DNA from: a virus
DNA: 22,128 nt
Virus record (IMG/VR): IMGVR_UViG_3300049479_000274
Coordinates: 1 to 22,128 of that record
Direction: 5' to 3' (one strand)
The notes under the pieces are model-generated. The model saw only the letters and a program-made list of their open reading frames with translations, ran no database searches and had not been told where the DNA came from. Shown here piece by piece: positions 13,517 through 20,467 of this stretch (its first letter is position 1; each line of letters starts with the position of its first letter). The position numbers and the translations under genes were made by a program.

Positions 13517-14821
13517 ATGGATCACCATACGCACGCTGAGCGGCTTGTGCTCGGCGCGTGCCTGGTCGGCGGCCGTTCTGCGGTCGACGCCTTGCACGAC
13601 GTCGACTTGCGCCGCCACGACTTCGCACGCGAGAGCCACGCCCACGTTTGGGGGGCCATCTCGACGTTGCACGCGAGGGGCTCAGAAATTTCTGCGGTCT
13701 CCGTCGCCGATGCGCTGGAGAGTGAGAAAAATTTGGCCAGCATCGGGGGCGCGGCTGAGCTTGCTGCGCTCCAGGCGGTGGCCGTCGGCGGCGTTCACGG
13801 CGTCAAGGAGGCGGCGCGCATCGTCGCCGAGTCTGCTGCGCTGCGTCGCATCGCCGAAGCGGCCACGCTCATCGCCCGGTCTGCCATCGAGCGCGACGCC
13901 GACGCGGCAACGCTGGTGCAGAGGGCGCAGGAAATTTTCTACCGGCTGAACCGTCGAGCCGCCAGGACCACCTACGCAGATAGGCCGGCGGTGGTTGACC
14001 GGCTCATCGCGGAAGCCGCGACACCCGACAAGCGCACCGGACTTCGCACCGGTTGGGCAGCGCTCGACGATGGCCTGCTGTCGCGCGGTATCGGTCCAGG
14101 GCAGTTGGTCATCGTCGCGGCGCGTCCGTCTATGGGCAAGAGCGCGTTCGCTCAGCAGCTTGCGTCCTACGTCGCAGACAAGGCTGCAGCGGCGGCGCTG
14201 TTTTCGCTTGAGATGAGCGCCGAAGAACTCGTCGGGCGGGAACTCGTCCAGGCAAGCAAGATAGGGCAGCGCGATTGGCACGGCCGCATGCACGGGGCAG
14301 CGATGAACAACGCGCGAGCCATCGTCGCCGATCGCCCCCTGTACCTCTACGACTGTCCAGGGGCCACGCTGTCCTACGTTGCCAGCAGTCTGCGGCGGGC
14401 AGTGCAGCACCAGGGCGTCGGGTTGGCGGTGATCGACTACCTGCAACTGATGCGCAGCGAGTCGACGAAGGACCAGAACAAGGCAGACGCCGTCGGCGAG
14501 ATCACGGGGGGTCTGAAAATTTTGGCCCGTGAACTGAAGATCCCCATCGTGTTGCTGTCTCAGCTAAACCGCGCAGTCGAACAGCGCCCCGACAAGCGCC
14601 CGATGATGTCGGACCTGCGCGACAGCGGGACCATCGAGCAGGACGCCGACGCGGTTCTGATGCTTTACCGCCCAGCCTACTACCTCGGCGACAAGTGCCC
14701 TCCGGAGCAGCAGGACGTCTGCGAAATTTTGGTTGCCAAGAATCGCGGCGGGCCCACCGGGAAGGTCGCCCTTGCCTTCGACGGCGCGACGATGCGCTTT
14801 ACTGACCAGGAGGTGTTCTGA
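13517..14821 (+). CDS. dnaB: Replicative DNA helicase, DnaB type
   Basis: The 434 aa protein has the DnaB N-terminal helical domain (about 1-110, starting HTHAERLVLGACL) and the RecA-like helicase domain. Walker A is ARPSMGKSA (202-210), Walker B LAVIDYLQLM with Asp307, then LLSQLNRAVEQR, DLRDSGTIEQDAD and KNRGGPTG near the C-terminus, all in family order. It unwinds DNA 5' to 3' at the fork and would be loaded by the initiator at 10375. GGGGAAAG precedes the ATG at 13517. Six AAATTT hexamers fall in or just before the gene, against its GC-rich codon use. Confidence 0.92.
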   Translation: MDHHTHAERLVLGACLVGGRSAVDALHDVDLRRHDFARESHAHVWGAISTLHARGSEISAVSVADALESEKNLASIGGAAELAALQAVAVGGVHGVKEAARIVAESAALRRIAEAATLIARSAIERDADAATLVQRAQEIFYRLNRRAARTTYADRPAVVDRLIAEAATPDKRTGLRTGWAALDDGLLSRGIGPGQLVIVAARPSMGKSAFAQQLASYVADKAAAAALFSLEMSAEELVGRELVQASKIGQRDWHGRMHGAAMNNARAIVADRPLYLYDCPGATLSYVASSLRRAVQHQGVGLAVIDYLQLMRSESTKDQNKADAVGEITGGLKILARELKIPIVLLSQLNRAVEQRPDKRPMMSDLRDSGTIEQDADAVLMLYRPAYYLGDKCPPEQQDVCEILVAKNRGGPTGKVALAFDGATMRFTDQEVF

Positions 14822-15018
14822 TGCTGACGAAAGAAGAACGAGACGCCGTTGCGGCTTGCGAGAAACAACGCTGCAACGACGAGTGGTGCGACGGTCTCTG
14901 CGAGGTCTGCGGTGGGGGCTATGTGCTCCTCGGCGACGCGCTGCGAGCCATCGACGACGTGCGCAACAAGCGCCGGAACGAACGCGACGCCAGGCTGCAG
15001 GCGCTGCTCGAAGACTGA
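14821..15018 (+). CDS. Small Cys-rich protein after the helicase
   Basis: The 65 aa protein has cysteines 13, 18, 23, 27 and 30 in a CxxxxC, CxxxCxxC array that suggests a small zinc knuckle, then a basic helical C-terminus (RNKRRNERDARLQALLED). The ATG overlaps the helicase stop as TGATG, so it is translationally coupled to dnaB. Coupling and basic tail suggest a replication accessory role, but no family is recognised. Confidence 0.6.
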   Translation: MLTKEERDAVAACEKQRCNDEWCDGLCEVCGGGYVLLGDALRAIDDVRNKRRNERDARLQALLED

Positions 15019-15064
15019 CTTGTGGATCCGGCGCGAGCCCTACGACGACGACGCAGGAGGAAGC

Positions 15065-15298
15065 ATGTCTGATCAAGAAGTCAGCGCTCTGGTGTACCCG
15101 GGGCATGAGGTTTTTGGAGTGATTTTAGTGGTTCAAGACCACATGGTGAAAATCAAAATATCGTCCGTGATACCGTGCTGTTTTTGCGCGTGCCCGCCGC
15201 CCCACGCAGGCGGCGAGACGTGGGTACCTGCGCTCACGGTTGAGGCGGGCGCACGTCGGCACAGCATGCGGCCACACCGAAGCGAAGATGGAGACTAG
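15065..15298 (+). CDS. Small protein with a Cys cluster, unknown function
   Basis: The 77 aa protein has a beta-like N-terminal half (GVILVVQDHMVKIKISSVI), a tight Cys cluster (CCFCAC, residues 38-43) and a His/Arg-rich tail. AGGAGG lies 6 bases before the ATG at 15065. A longer reading from 14849 would overlap the previous gene in another frame and lacks a ribosome site. Base composition at 15115-15180 is visibly more AT-rich than the neighbours. Function unknown. Confidence 0.5.
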   Translation: MSDQEVSALVYPGHEVFGVILVVQDHMVKIKISSVIPCCFCACPPPHAGGETWVPALTVEAGARRHSMRPHRSEDGD

Positions 15299-15349
15299 CC
15301 CTTGACGGAGTATCGCGCGGCGCTACACTACCGCGCACAGGAGGCACAC

Positions 15350-16126
15350 ATGGGGACTGAGATTGCACGCATCGCTCCGGCCGCGCCGACGACGGTGGCA
15401 GACCTGCAGCGCATGGGAACGCTGTTGGCTGCGAGCGGCTACTTCAAGGACGCCCGCGACATGGCACAGGCGGCTGTGAAAATTCAGGCCGGCGCTGAGC
15501 TGGGCATCCCGCCCGTCGCGGCGATGTCGTCCATCTACATCGTCGAGGGGAAGCCCACATTGTCGGCGGTGTTGATGGGCGCGCTGGTGAAGCGCAGCGG
15601 GCGCTACAACTACCGCGTCACCGAGCACACCGACACCAAATGCGCGATCACGTTCTTCGAGGACAAGGAGCAGATCGGCGTGTCGTCGTTCAGCCTCGAC
15701 GACGCGAAGGCTGCAGGCGTCACGCGCAACCCGGTGTGGAGCAGGTACCCCCGCAACATGCTGTTCGCCCGCGCGATGTCGAACGGCTGCCGCTGGTACT
15801 GCCCCGATGTCTTCGGTGGCCCCATCTACACGCCCGAAGAGTTGGGAGAGCAGCGCGTCAACGCCGACGGCGAGCCCCTCGAAGCCAAGCCCGTCGAGCC
15901 CGTCAAGACCGTCGTCGTCGTCGAGCCGCAGCAAGAGCCGCAGCCGATGGGCGAGACCGACCTGCGCGCACTCATCACCGCCGAACTGAACCGGCTGAAG
16001 GTCGAGGGCGAGGAGCGCAAGGAGACCGTCAACCAGGTTCTCGGTCACCGCCCGATGACCGTCGATGACCTGCGCATCGTGTTGGAGACGCTGCGCGAGT
16101 ACCCCACCCCCGCAACGAAGGAGTGA
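15350..16126 (+). CDS. recT: RecT-like single-strand annealing protein
   Basis: The 258 aa protein contains the pattern found in phage RecT-type recombinases: SGYFKDARDMAQAAVKIQAG, ELGIPPVAAMSSIYIVEGKP, LMGALVKRSGRYNY, FSLDDAKAAGV and RYPRNMLFARAMSNGCRWYC (about 25-165), then a Pro/Val/Gln linker and a helical C-terminal domain. RecT proteins anneal complementary ssDNA and pair with an exonuclease; one lies at 16892, and SSB follows directly. AGGAGG precedes the ATG at 15350, which I prefer over the in-frame start at 15302. Classical RecT domain boundaries cannot be checked by eye. Confidence 0.75.
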   Translation: MGTEIARIAPAAPTTVADLQRMGTLLAASGYFKDARDMAQAAVKIQAGAELGIPPVAAMSSIYIVEGKPTLSAVLMGALVKRSGRYNYRVTEHTDTKCAITFFEDKEQIGVSSFSLDDAKAAGVTRNPVWSRYPRNMLFARAMSNGCRWYCPDVFGGPIYTPEELGEQRVNADGEPLEAKPVEPVKTVVVVEPQQEPQPMGETDLRALITAELNRLKVEGEERKETVNQVLGHRPMTVDDLRIVLETLREYPTPATKE

Positions 16127-16128
16127 AT

Positions 16129-16524
16129 ATGCCCGGATACGCTCATCTCACCATCATCGGCCACGTCGGCAAGGACCCGGAAAGCAAGGACAGCAAGGCC
16201 GGCCCGATGGCCAAGTTCTCCGTCGGCGTCACCCCTCGCCGCGACGCAGAGACGCAGTGGTTCAACGTCACCGCGTGGGGCAAGACCGCTGAGGTCTGCC
16301 TGAAGTACGTCAAGAAGGGCGGCGCTGTGCTCGTCGCTGGTGACCTGCAGGTGCGGTCCTACCAGGCGAAGGACGGCCAGACGAAGCAGTCCGTCGACGT
16401 CAACGCTCGCGAGGTCGTGCTGCTGGGCAAGCGCGACGAAGCGGTCGAGGCGAAGAGCAGCGGGGGAGGTGGGAAATTTCAGCCGCCGCCATCGCCGATG
16501 AACGACGACGACCTGCCGTTCTGA
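16129..16524 (+). CDS. ssb: Single-stranded DNA-binding protein
   Basis: The 131 aa protein has the SSB OB fold: ltiIGHVGKDPE, AKFSVGVTPR, TQWFNVTAWGKTAE, YVKKGGAVLVAGDLQVRSY and SVDVNAREVVLLG, followed by a short Gly/Pro linker and the acidic tail MNDDDLPF that binds replication partners. The ATG at 16129 is spaced correctly from GAAGGAG; the GTG at 16123 overlaps that site. It sits between RecT-like and exonuclease genes, which it would serve in recombination as well as replication. Confidence 0.9.
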   Translation: MPGYAHLTIIGHVGKDPESKDSKAGPMAKFSVGVTPRRDAETQWFNVTAWGKTAEVCLKYVKKGGAVLVAGDLQVRSYQAKDGQTKQSVDVNAREVVLLGKRDEAVEAKSSGGGGKFQPPPSPMNDDDLPF

Positions 16525-16531
16525 GGACGCC

Positions 16532-16798
16532 ATGCAGACGCGCTTCTATCAGTCCGACAAAGACCGACGGCGAAGGCCGACGACGATCGTGCTGGACGGG
16601 GCGCGTCTGCGAAAGCTGCGGCAGTCCAAGGGACTGACCCAGAAGCAGGTCGCAGAAGCCATCGGATGCAGCAAGGCGTTTATCCACCACCTCGAAGCTG
16701 AGCGAGCCATGCCATCGGTGGAGACCGCAGAAGCACTGCGGGACCTGTTTGGTGCGGAAGCACAGGACAAGCGAGCCCTGGTGATCGTGGTCGACTAA
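16532..16798 (+). CDS. XRE-family transcriptional regulator
   Basis: The 88 aa protein has a basic N-terminus and one Cro/C1-type helix-turn-helix (about 25-75): LRKLRQSKGLTQKQVAEAIG, CSKAFIHHLEAERAMPSVET, ALRDLF. It is a small DNA-binding regulator, size of a Cro-like protein, and lacks a dimerisation or peptidase domain. It starts 8 bases after the SSB stop with a weak GAGG site, so it depends on upstream translation. Possible targets are the tandem dyads at 10301 or the dyad at 16874. Confidence 0.85.
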   Translation: MQTRFYQSDKDRRRRPTTIVLDGARLRKLRQSKGLTQKQVAEAIGCSKAFIHHLEAERAMPSVETAEALRDLFGAEAQDKRALVIVVD

Positions 16799-16873
16799 TT
16801 CCGCGCGTGTGGCCCCGAGCGCGCAATCCGACGGCATTCCGTTGTCGGGCTTGGACGGTTGTGTCGGGGCATC

Positions 16874-16887
16874 TTTCTCAGGAGAAA
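16874..16887. promoter_or_regulatory. Dyad overlapping the ribosome site of the exonuclease gene
   Basis: TTTCTC-AG-GAGAAA is a perfect 6-bp inverted repeat with a 2-base centre. It contains the AGGAGA Shine-Dalgarno for the ATG at 16892 and follows the XRE gene. It could be an operator or an RNA element limiting translation. The rest of the 93-base gap (16799-16891) shows nothing else I can support. Confidence 0.35.
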
Positions 16888-16891
16888 CGGG

Positions 16892-17596
16892 ATGAAGAAA
16901 GCAAAGAAGCCGCGTCGTCAGTACTACGGCGCAGACGGCAACAAGCTGCCCAGCGTGACGACCATCCTCGGCGCTGCTGTGGCCAAGCCTGGCCTGATTG
17001 CGTGGGCCGCGAAGGTCGCCGCAGAGGCAACGGCTGAGGCGCTCCTCGATGGGTTCTGCGAGCGCGACGTGGCCATCGCCGAGGGAAGCAAGGCCCCCAA
17101 CAGCAAGCGCGACGGTGCGGCTGAGCTGGGCACGAAGGCCCACCACCTGGTCGAGTTGCACTACGACGGCGAAGAGGTTGTCGCTGAGAGCGAGGACGCC
17201 GCGCTCATCCTCGACTGCTACCGCCGCGCTGTGCGGGCCATCGACGAACGCTGGGAGGTTGAGGCGTCGGAGTGGGTTGGCGTGTCGAGCATGGGCTACG
17301 GGGGCACCCTCGACCTCGTCTGCATCGAGAAGGAGACGAAGAAGCGGTGGCTGGTCGACCTCAAGACCGGATCCTACCACGGCGAGCACATCGCCCAGTT
17401 GGCCGCTTACCGGCACCTGTGGAACGAGAACAACCCCGACAAGCCCATCGACGACGCCTGCATCCTGCACGTTCCGGTTCGCGGCGAGGGTCACCAGGTC
17501 GTCGGCATTGCACCCGCTGCGCTCGATGCCGGCTGGGATGTGTTCCGCGCCGCGATCCAAGTCCACGCCAACCTCAGCAAGTTGGTGTTCACATGA
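16892..17596 (+). CDS. PD-(D/E)XK exonuclease, RecB/Cas4-like
   Basis: The 234 aa nuclease shows the family motifs in order: SVTTILG (21-27), GTKAHH (80-85, the GxxxH site), GYGGTLDLV with Asp141, WLVDLKTG with Asp156 and Lys158, and HIAQLAAYRHL (QxxxY). These build the metal site of RecB/lambda-Exo-type 5'-3' exonucleases. Together with the RecT-like and SSB genes it forms an exonuclease/annealase pair for end resection and strand annealing. The start at 16892 has AGGAGA. A direct role in phage DNA repair is established for similar pairs; it is inferred here. Confidence 0.8.
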   Translation: MKKAKKPRRQYYGADGNKLPSVTTILGAAVAKPGLIAWAAKVAAEATAEALLDGFCERDVAIAEGSKAPNSKRDGAAELGTKAHHLVELHYDGEEVVAESEDAALILDCYRRAVRAIDERWEVEASEWVGVSSMGYGGTLDLVCIEKETKKRWLVDLKTGSYHGEHIAQLAAYRHLWNENNPDKPIDDACILHVPVRGEGHQVVGIAPAALDAGWDVFRAAIQVHANLSKLVFT

Positions 17597-17967
17597 GGGC
17601 CAAGAAATTTGGGACGTGGGTCGCAGTCAAGTCAAAGTGGACCGACTGCCCCATCGGCAACCCCGTTGCGATTGTTGGCGGCAAGGAGACCTACGAGCGC
17701 AGGGAAAAGCGCGGCGACCACGGCGTGCAGTACTGCGTCGGTGAGGTCAGCGACCACGGCCCGTTCGGCGACGCAAAGGTCAAGGCGTTTGCTCACCTCA
17801 TCGCTGCTGCACCTGACCTGTACGCGGTGTGCCTGGAAATTTTGGATTACCTCGGCGATCAGCAGTGCCCGTTCTGCTTCGCGTTCGTCGCCGACGAGGG
17901 CCACGACGAGACCTGCGTGGGGCACAGGGCCGAGAAGGCCATCGAGAAGGCACGGGGGGAGCAGTGA
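17593..17967 (+). CDS. Small protein with zinc knuckle and phage AAAPDL motif
   Basis: The 124 aa protein starts in an ATGA overlap with the exonuclease and has two parts: an N-terminal polar beta region (1-65) and the motif AHLIAAAPDLYAVCLEIL, widespread in small phage early proteins, followed by CPFC (92-95) with His104, Cys108 and His111, a likely zinc knuckle. The same AAAPDL/AAAPEL motif recurs in the proteins at 18676 and 18981. Function is not known for this motif. Two AAATTT hexamers fall inside the gene. Confidence 0.6.
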   Translation: MRAKKFGTWVAVKSKWTDCPIGNPVAIVGGKETYERREKRGDHGVQYCVGEVSDHGPFGDAKVKAFAHLIAAAPDLYAVCLEILDYLGDQQCPFCFAFVADEGHDETCVGHRAEKAIEKARGEQ

Positions 17968-18443
17968 CCAAGAAAATCCACAAGACGTTGCTGCTGGAGA
18001 CAGGCATCGTGACGACGCCGACGCCAAAGGGACGCCCACGGTTCACGTCGCGTGGTCGGTCCTACACGCCAGCCGCCACTGTGAGGGCTGAGCACGAGAT
18101 GGCCAACGCTCTGCTGCAGAAGACGCGCGAGAAGGGCGGAGAGTGGCCGAAGACGGGCCCGCTGGCGGTCAGCGTCGTCTTCGCGATGCCTGTGCCTGAG
18201 TCGTGGTCGAAGAAGAAGCAGCAGCAGGCTCGCAGCAACGAACTGTGGCACACCAGCCGGCCCGATGCCGACAATTTGCTGAAGTTGGTGCTCGACGCCG
18301 CCAACGGTGTGCTCTGGGTCGACGACGCGCAGCTTGTCATGGTTGGAGCCGGCAAAGAGTACGCAGTCAAGCACACCGGCGTGATGCTGGAACTGTTCTC
18401 TGTGTCGCTGGTCGATGACGACGACGAGGACGATTCCCGATGA
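17964..18443 (+). CDS. rusA: RusA-family Holliday-junction resolvase
   Basis: The 159 aa protein begins with a Pro/Arg-rich strand (TTPTPKGRPRFTSRGRSYTP), then contains HTSRPDADNLLKLVLDA and VLWVDDAQLV, holding the RusA catalytic acids (Asp101, Asp103, and Asp120/121) and Lys131 in GKEYAV. RusA cuts four-way junctions to resolve recombination and replication intermediates. The start is a GTG at 17964 overlapping the upstream stop as GTGA, with GGGGGAG just before. The run of acidic residues at the end (DDDDEDD) is extra to the core. Confidence 0.85.
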   Translation: MTKKIHKTLLLETGIVTTPTPKGRPRFTSRGRSYTPAATVRAEHEMANALLQKTREKGGEWPKTGPLAVSVVFAMPVPESWSKKKQQQARSNELWHTSRPDADNLLKLVLDAANGVLWVDDAQLVMVGAGKEYAVKHTGVMLELFSVSLVDDDDEDDSR

Positions 18444-18679
18444 CACCCGAAGAACTGCAGGCCCGGTGCGCGTTCCTAGAGCGCGAGTTGGGCGAGGTCG
18501 GCATCCAGTTGGACGCGGCACAGAAGCGACTGCGCCTTGCTGATGAACTAGCAAAAGCGGTCAGAACATGGCGCGAGAACAACGACCGCTATGTGTGGAT
18601 GATCGATAAGGCCATCCATGAGTGGGACAAGGTGCCAGGGGACGAAGGCAGGAAACTGCACGACACGGAGGGACGATGA
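18440..18679 (+). CDS. Small coiled-coil protein, unknown function
   Basis: The 79 aa protein is almost all charged helix with heptad spacing (PEELQARCAFLERELGEVGI, LDAAQKRLRLADELAKAV), then a W/Y segment (RTWRENNDRYVWMIDKAIHEW). It is joined to rusA and the next gene by ATGA overlaps. Coiled coils of this kind are common in phage accessory genes; no specific role can be assigned. Confidence 0.55.
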   Translation: MTPEELQARCAFLERELGEVGIQLDAAQKRLRLADELAKAVRTWRENNDRYVWMIDKAIHEWDKVPGDEGRKLHDTEGR

Positions 18680-18984
18680 CCAAGCACACACCGGGACCGT
18701 GGACTGTTCTGCATTGTCCAATACATCCACCGGAACACGCCGCATGGAATATTTGTGCTCATCTTGCAGATAAAAACGGTGTAAAAATACCCAAAACCGT
18801 TTCCAATATGCAATTGCAATCCGCCGCGCCTGACCTGCTGAAGTCGGCCGATGCTCTCTTGCGCTTTATCGATGAACATCAATTTCATCAGAGCGGTGAC
18901 GACGTAATATTTCCGTGGCCTCCGCTTCGTGACCTGATTGAAAAGATGCGAACAGCAAGCGCAAAAGCAAAAGGGAAGCCATGA
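18676..18984 (+). CDS. TKHTPGPW-family small phage protein, AT-rich copy
   Basis: The 102 aa protein starts MTKHTPGPWTVLHCP and has the AAPDLLKSADALLRFI motif, a layout seen in many uncharacterised phage early genes (TPGPW start, later AAAPELL). Codons from 18704 on are clearly more AT-rich than neighbours (for example a run around 18745-18815), suggesting recent acquisition. The first 28 bases match those of the next gene exactly, a trace of duplication or gene replacement by homologous recombination. ATGA overlap with the upstream gene sets the start. Confidence 0.6.
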   Translation: MTKHTPGPWTVLHCPIHPPEHAAWNICAHLADKNGVKIPKTVSNMQLQSAAPDLLKSADALLRFIDEHQFHQSGDDVIFPWPPLRDLIEKMRTASAKAKGKP

Positions 18985-19008
18985 CCAAGCACACACCGGG
19001 ACCGTGGA
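18676..19008 (+). repeat. 28-base direct repeat at the 5' ends of two adjacent genes
   Basis: Positions 18676-18703 and 18981-19008 are identical over 28 bases, each beginning at an ATG start and covering the codons for MTKHTPGPW. Beyond that the two genes differ in sequence and base composition. Such a repeat can serve as a site of exchange that deletes or replaces the first gene. Confidence 0.8.
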
Positions 19009-19259
19009 AACTTGGCCCGTCTCTTGGTGAGGTGCGCGACGACGACGACAATGTGTTGTGCGACGTGTACCATGACAACGACGAGCAAGCCGAAGCAGAC
19101 GCCTACCTCATCGCCGCCGCGCCCGAGCTGCTGGCGGCATGTGAGCGACTTCTGATGTCCGCTGACGCGTCGTGGCGAGGGCGCGACGTCGGGCACGATT
19201 GGGACGTCGCCTGTGATGAAGCCGTCAAGGCCATCGCGAAAGCAAGGGGGCAGGGATGA
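18981..19259 (+). CDS. TKHTPGPW-family small phage protein, GC-rich copy
   Basis: The 92 aa protein shares the MTKHTPGPW start with its upstream neighbour and has AYLIAAAPELLAACERLL (about 41-60), an acidic N-terminal part and a WD-rich end. The motif pair is familiar from phage accessory genes without assigned function. Base composition is that of the rest of the arm, so this is probably the resident copy. Both ends are ATGA overlaps. Confidence 0.6.
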   Translation: MTKHTPGPWKLGPSLGEVRDDDDNVLCDVYHDNDEQAEADAYLIAAAPELLAACERLLMSADASWRGRDVGHDWDVACDEAVKAIAKARGQG

Positions 19260-19435
19260 TCACCTTCATCATGGGGTCAGGAAAAATTGCCCATGCACAG
19301 AAGGATGGCTCGCTGCTGCGTGTGGCGACTGAGCGCCCAGACGGATGGGGCCTGATGCTCGTCCTCGACGAACTTGCATGGAACTGCGGCGTCGTCGGCA
19401 CTGAAGCAGACGCCGTCGTGTGGGTGGCTGAATGA
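19256..19435 (+). CDS. Small ORF in the accessory operon, unknown function
   Basis: A 59-codon ORF starts MITFIMGSGKIAHAQKDGS and ends ADAVVWVAE. Both its start and stop are ATGA overlaps with neighbours (19256-19259 and 19432-19435), which is strong evidence that it is translated. The protein looks like a short beta-rich domain; no signal or membrane segment is seen. A 16-base stretch (19292-19307) is repeated at the start of the gene at 19814. Confidence 0.6.
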   Translation: MITFIMGSGKIAHAQKDGSLLRVATERPDGWGLMLVLDELAWNCGVVGTEADAVVWVAE

Positions 19436-19914
19436 CCACCTACTATGAGAAGCGCGGCCGTAGGTACGTTCCCGTCGCTGAGCATGACCGATACGACGCA
19501 CTGACCGAGGGCGCCTACCTGCTGGTCGTGAAGCCTGGCTCGCGCTCGATGTGTCGGCTGGTGAAGCCTGCGTCGGGCGAGGTCGAGGCTGCCATCCGCA
19601 TCGCCTACGGTGCAATGGTCGATGCGATGCGCAAAGCGAACGAGTCCATCAGTGAGCCGATGGGGCTGATGACCAAGAAAGAGAAGCAGTTGGCCCGCAA
19701 GGCCCTCGAAGCCTACCGCGCCGTCTGGGGCAGGGAGCGGATGGTTTCGTATCGCGGTGTCAGCATGCACGACGTCGTCGACGCCGGCATCCAGGCACTA
19801 AAGGAGTACATACATGCACAGAAGGATGAGCAGGGAATCCATCGCAGCACGACGAGCGCACGCCAAGGAGATCATGCGGAAGAACCCGCATCTGACCATC
19901 GACGAGGTGCGTGA
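19432..19914 (+). CDS. Conserved-looking phage protein, unknown function
   Basis: The 160 aa protein begins MTTYYEKRGRRYVPVAEHDR, a pattern I associate with small uncharacterised phage proteins, followed by a helical core (EAAIRIAYGAMVDAMRKAN, KEKQLARKALEAYRAVWGRER). Its last 100 bases overlap the start of the next gene in another frame, so the final 33 residues may be non-conserved. Start is an ATGA overlap. No enzyme motif is seen. Confidence 0.5.
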   Translation: MTTYYEKRGRRYVPVAEHDRYDALTEGAYLLVVKPGSRSMCRLVKPASGEVEAAIRIAYGAMVDAMRKANESISEPMGLMTKKEKQLARKALEAYRAVWGRERMVSYRGVSMHDVVDAGIQALKEYIHAQKDEQGIHRSTTSARQGDHAEEPASDHRRGA

Positions 19915-20008
19915 GCGCGCGCGGTGTTCGCAGGGGATGGTTACTGAACTCCGCCGTGAACTGGCGGCTGAAAGGAGAGACGGGGATGAAAAACAAAGAG
20001 CAAATTGA
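19814..20008 (+). CDS. Small helix-turn-helix-like protein
   Basis: The 64 aa protein is basic with a probable helix-turn-helix (LTIDEVRERARCSQGMVTEL, about 27-47). AAGGAG lies 8 bases before the ATG at 19814. It overlaps the previous gene by 101 bases and the next by 23. It may be a DNA-binding regulator of the accessory operon. No dimerisation domain is visible. Confidence 0.5.
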   Translation: MHRRMSRESIAARRAHAKEIMRKNPHLTIDEVRERARCSQGMVTELRRELAAERRDGDEKQRAN

Positions 20009-20279
20009 CGCAGCGGCTGTCGAAGGTGTCGAGAGCGCCATCGGACGCCTCGCTGAGCAGTCGATGGATGGTCTGCCTGACCTGCTGCGTGCGTTCAGTG
20101 AGGCGACGACGCTGGCCGACACCTACTGGGAGATGCTGCACCTGTACACGCACAAGAACGACACATTCGTCGAGGCTTTCGCTGAGCAGGTTCGCAAGAC
20201 CCATGAGAAGCTCATCCGGCTGAAGGAGACCAACGGCAAGGTCGAGATTCAGATCCGTGAGCACCTGATGCCGCACTAG
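19986..20279 (+). CDS. Small helical protein, unknown function
   Basis: The 97 aa protein is predicted all helical and amphipathic (ESAIGRLAEQSMDGLPDLLR, FVEAFAEQVRKTHEKLIRLK). The ATG at 19986 has a GGAGAG site; a longer reading from 19911 lacks one. No Cys, signal or DNA-binding motif is seen. Its spacing suggests co-expression with the neighbours. Confidence 0.55.
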   Translation: MKNKEQIDAAAVEGVESAIGRLAEQSMDGLPDLLRAFSEATTLADTYWEMLHLYTHKNDTFVEAFAEQVRKTHEKLIRLKETNGKVEIQIREHLMPH

Positions 20280-20300
20280 AATGAGCGCCGGAGGTGACAC

Positions 20301-20450
20301 ATGCCGGCGTTCGTGAAGACCAAGTGGCAGGAGAAGCGATGGGCCAAGGCGAAGAAGGCTGCGGCCAAGAGCATCGACAAGCCTGAGAGCGAGTGGTCCG
20401 ACAAGGAGTGGGCCACCGTGACCACCATCTACAAGAACATGAAGCAGTAG
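20301..20450 (+). CDS. Small basic phage protein (MPAFVKT type)
   Basis: A 49-codon ORF with a GGAGG site 6 bases upstream encodes MPAFVKTKWQEKRWAKAKKA and ends WATVTTIYKNMKQ. I recognise this pattern (P-A-F-V-K, W-x-x-A-K, W-A-x-V-x-x-I-Y) from small uncharacterised phage proteins that recur near structural or replication genes. It is lysine-rich with a helix-turn-helix-like size, but no function is known to me. Confidence 0.65.
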   Translation: MPAFVKTKWQEKRWAKAKKAAAKSIDKPESEWSDKEWATVTTIYKNMKQ

Positions 20451-20467
20451 GACGAAAGGACACGGGG

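Noticed and set aside
15323-16048. 241-codon minus-strand frame opposite the RecT-like gene
   Set aside because: It is a shadow of a gene with conserved family motifs and a strong Shine-Dalgarno.
16679-16687. TTATCCACC, close to a DnaA box
   Set aside because: A single imperfect copy coding for a conserved part of the XRE helix-turn-helix, with no cluster around it.
16400-17566. 388-codon open frame on the minus strand opposite SSB, XRE and exonuclease
   Set aside because: It is antisense to three genes with clear motifs, has no ribosome site, and long antisense frames are expected in GC-rich DNA.
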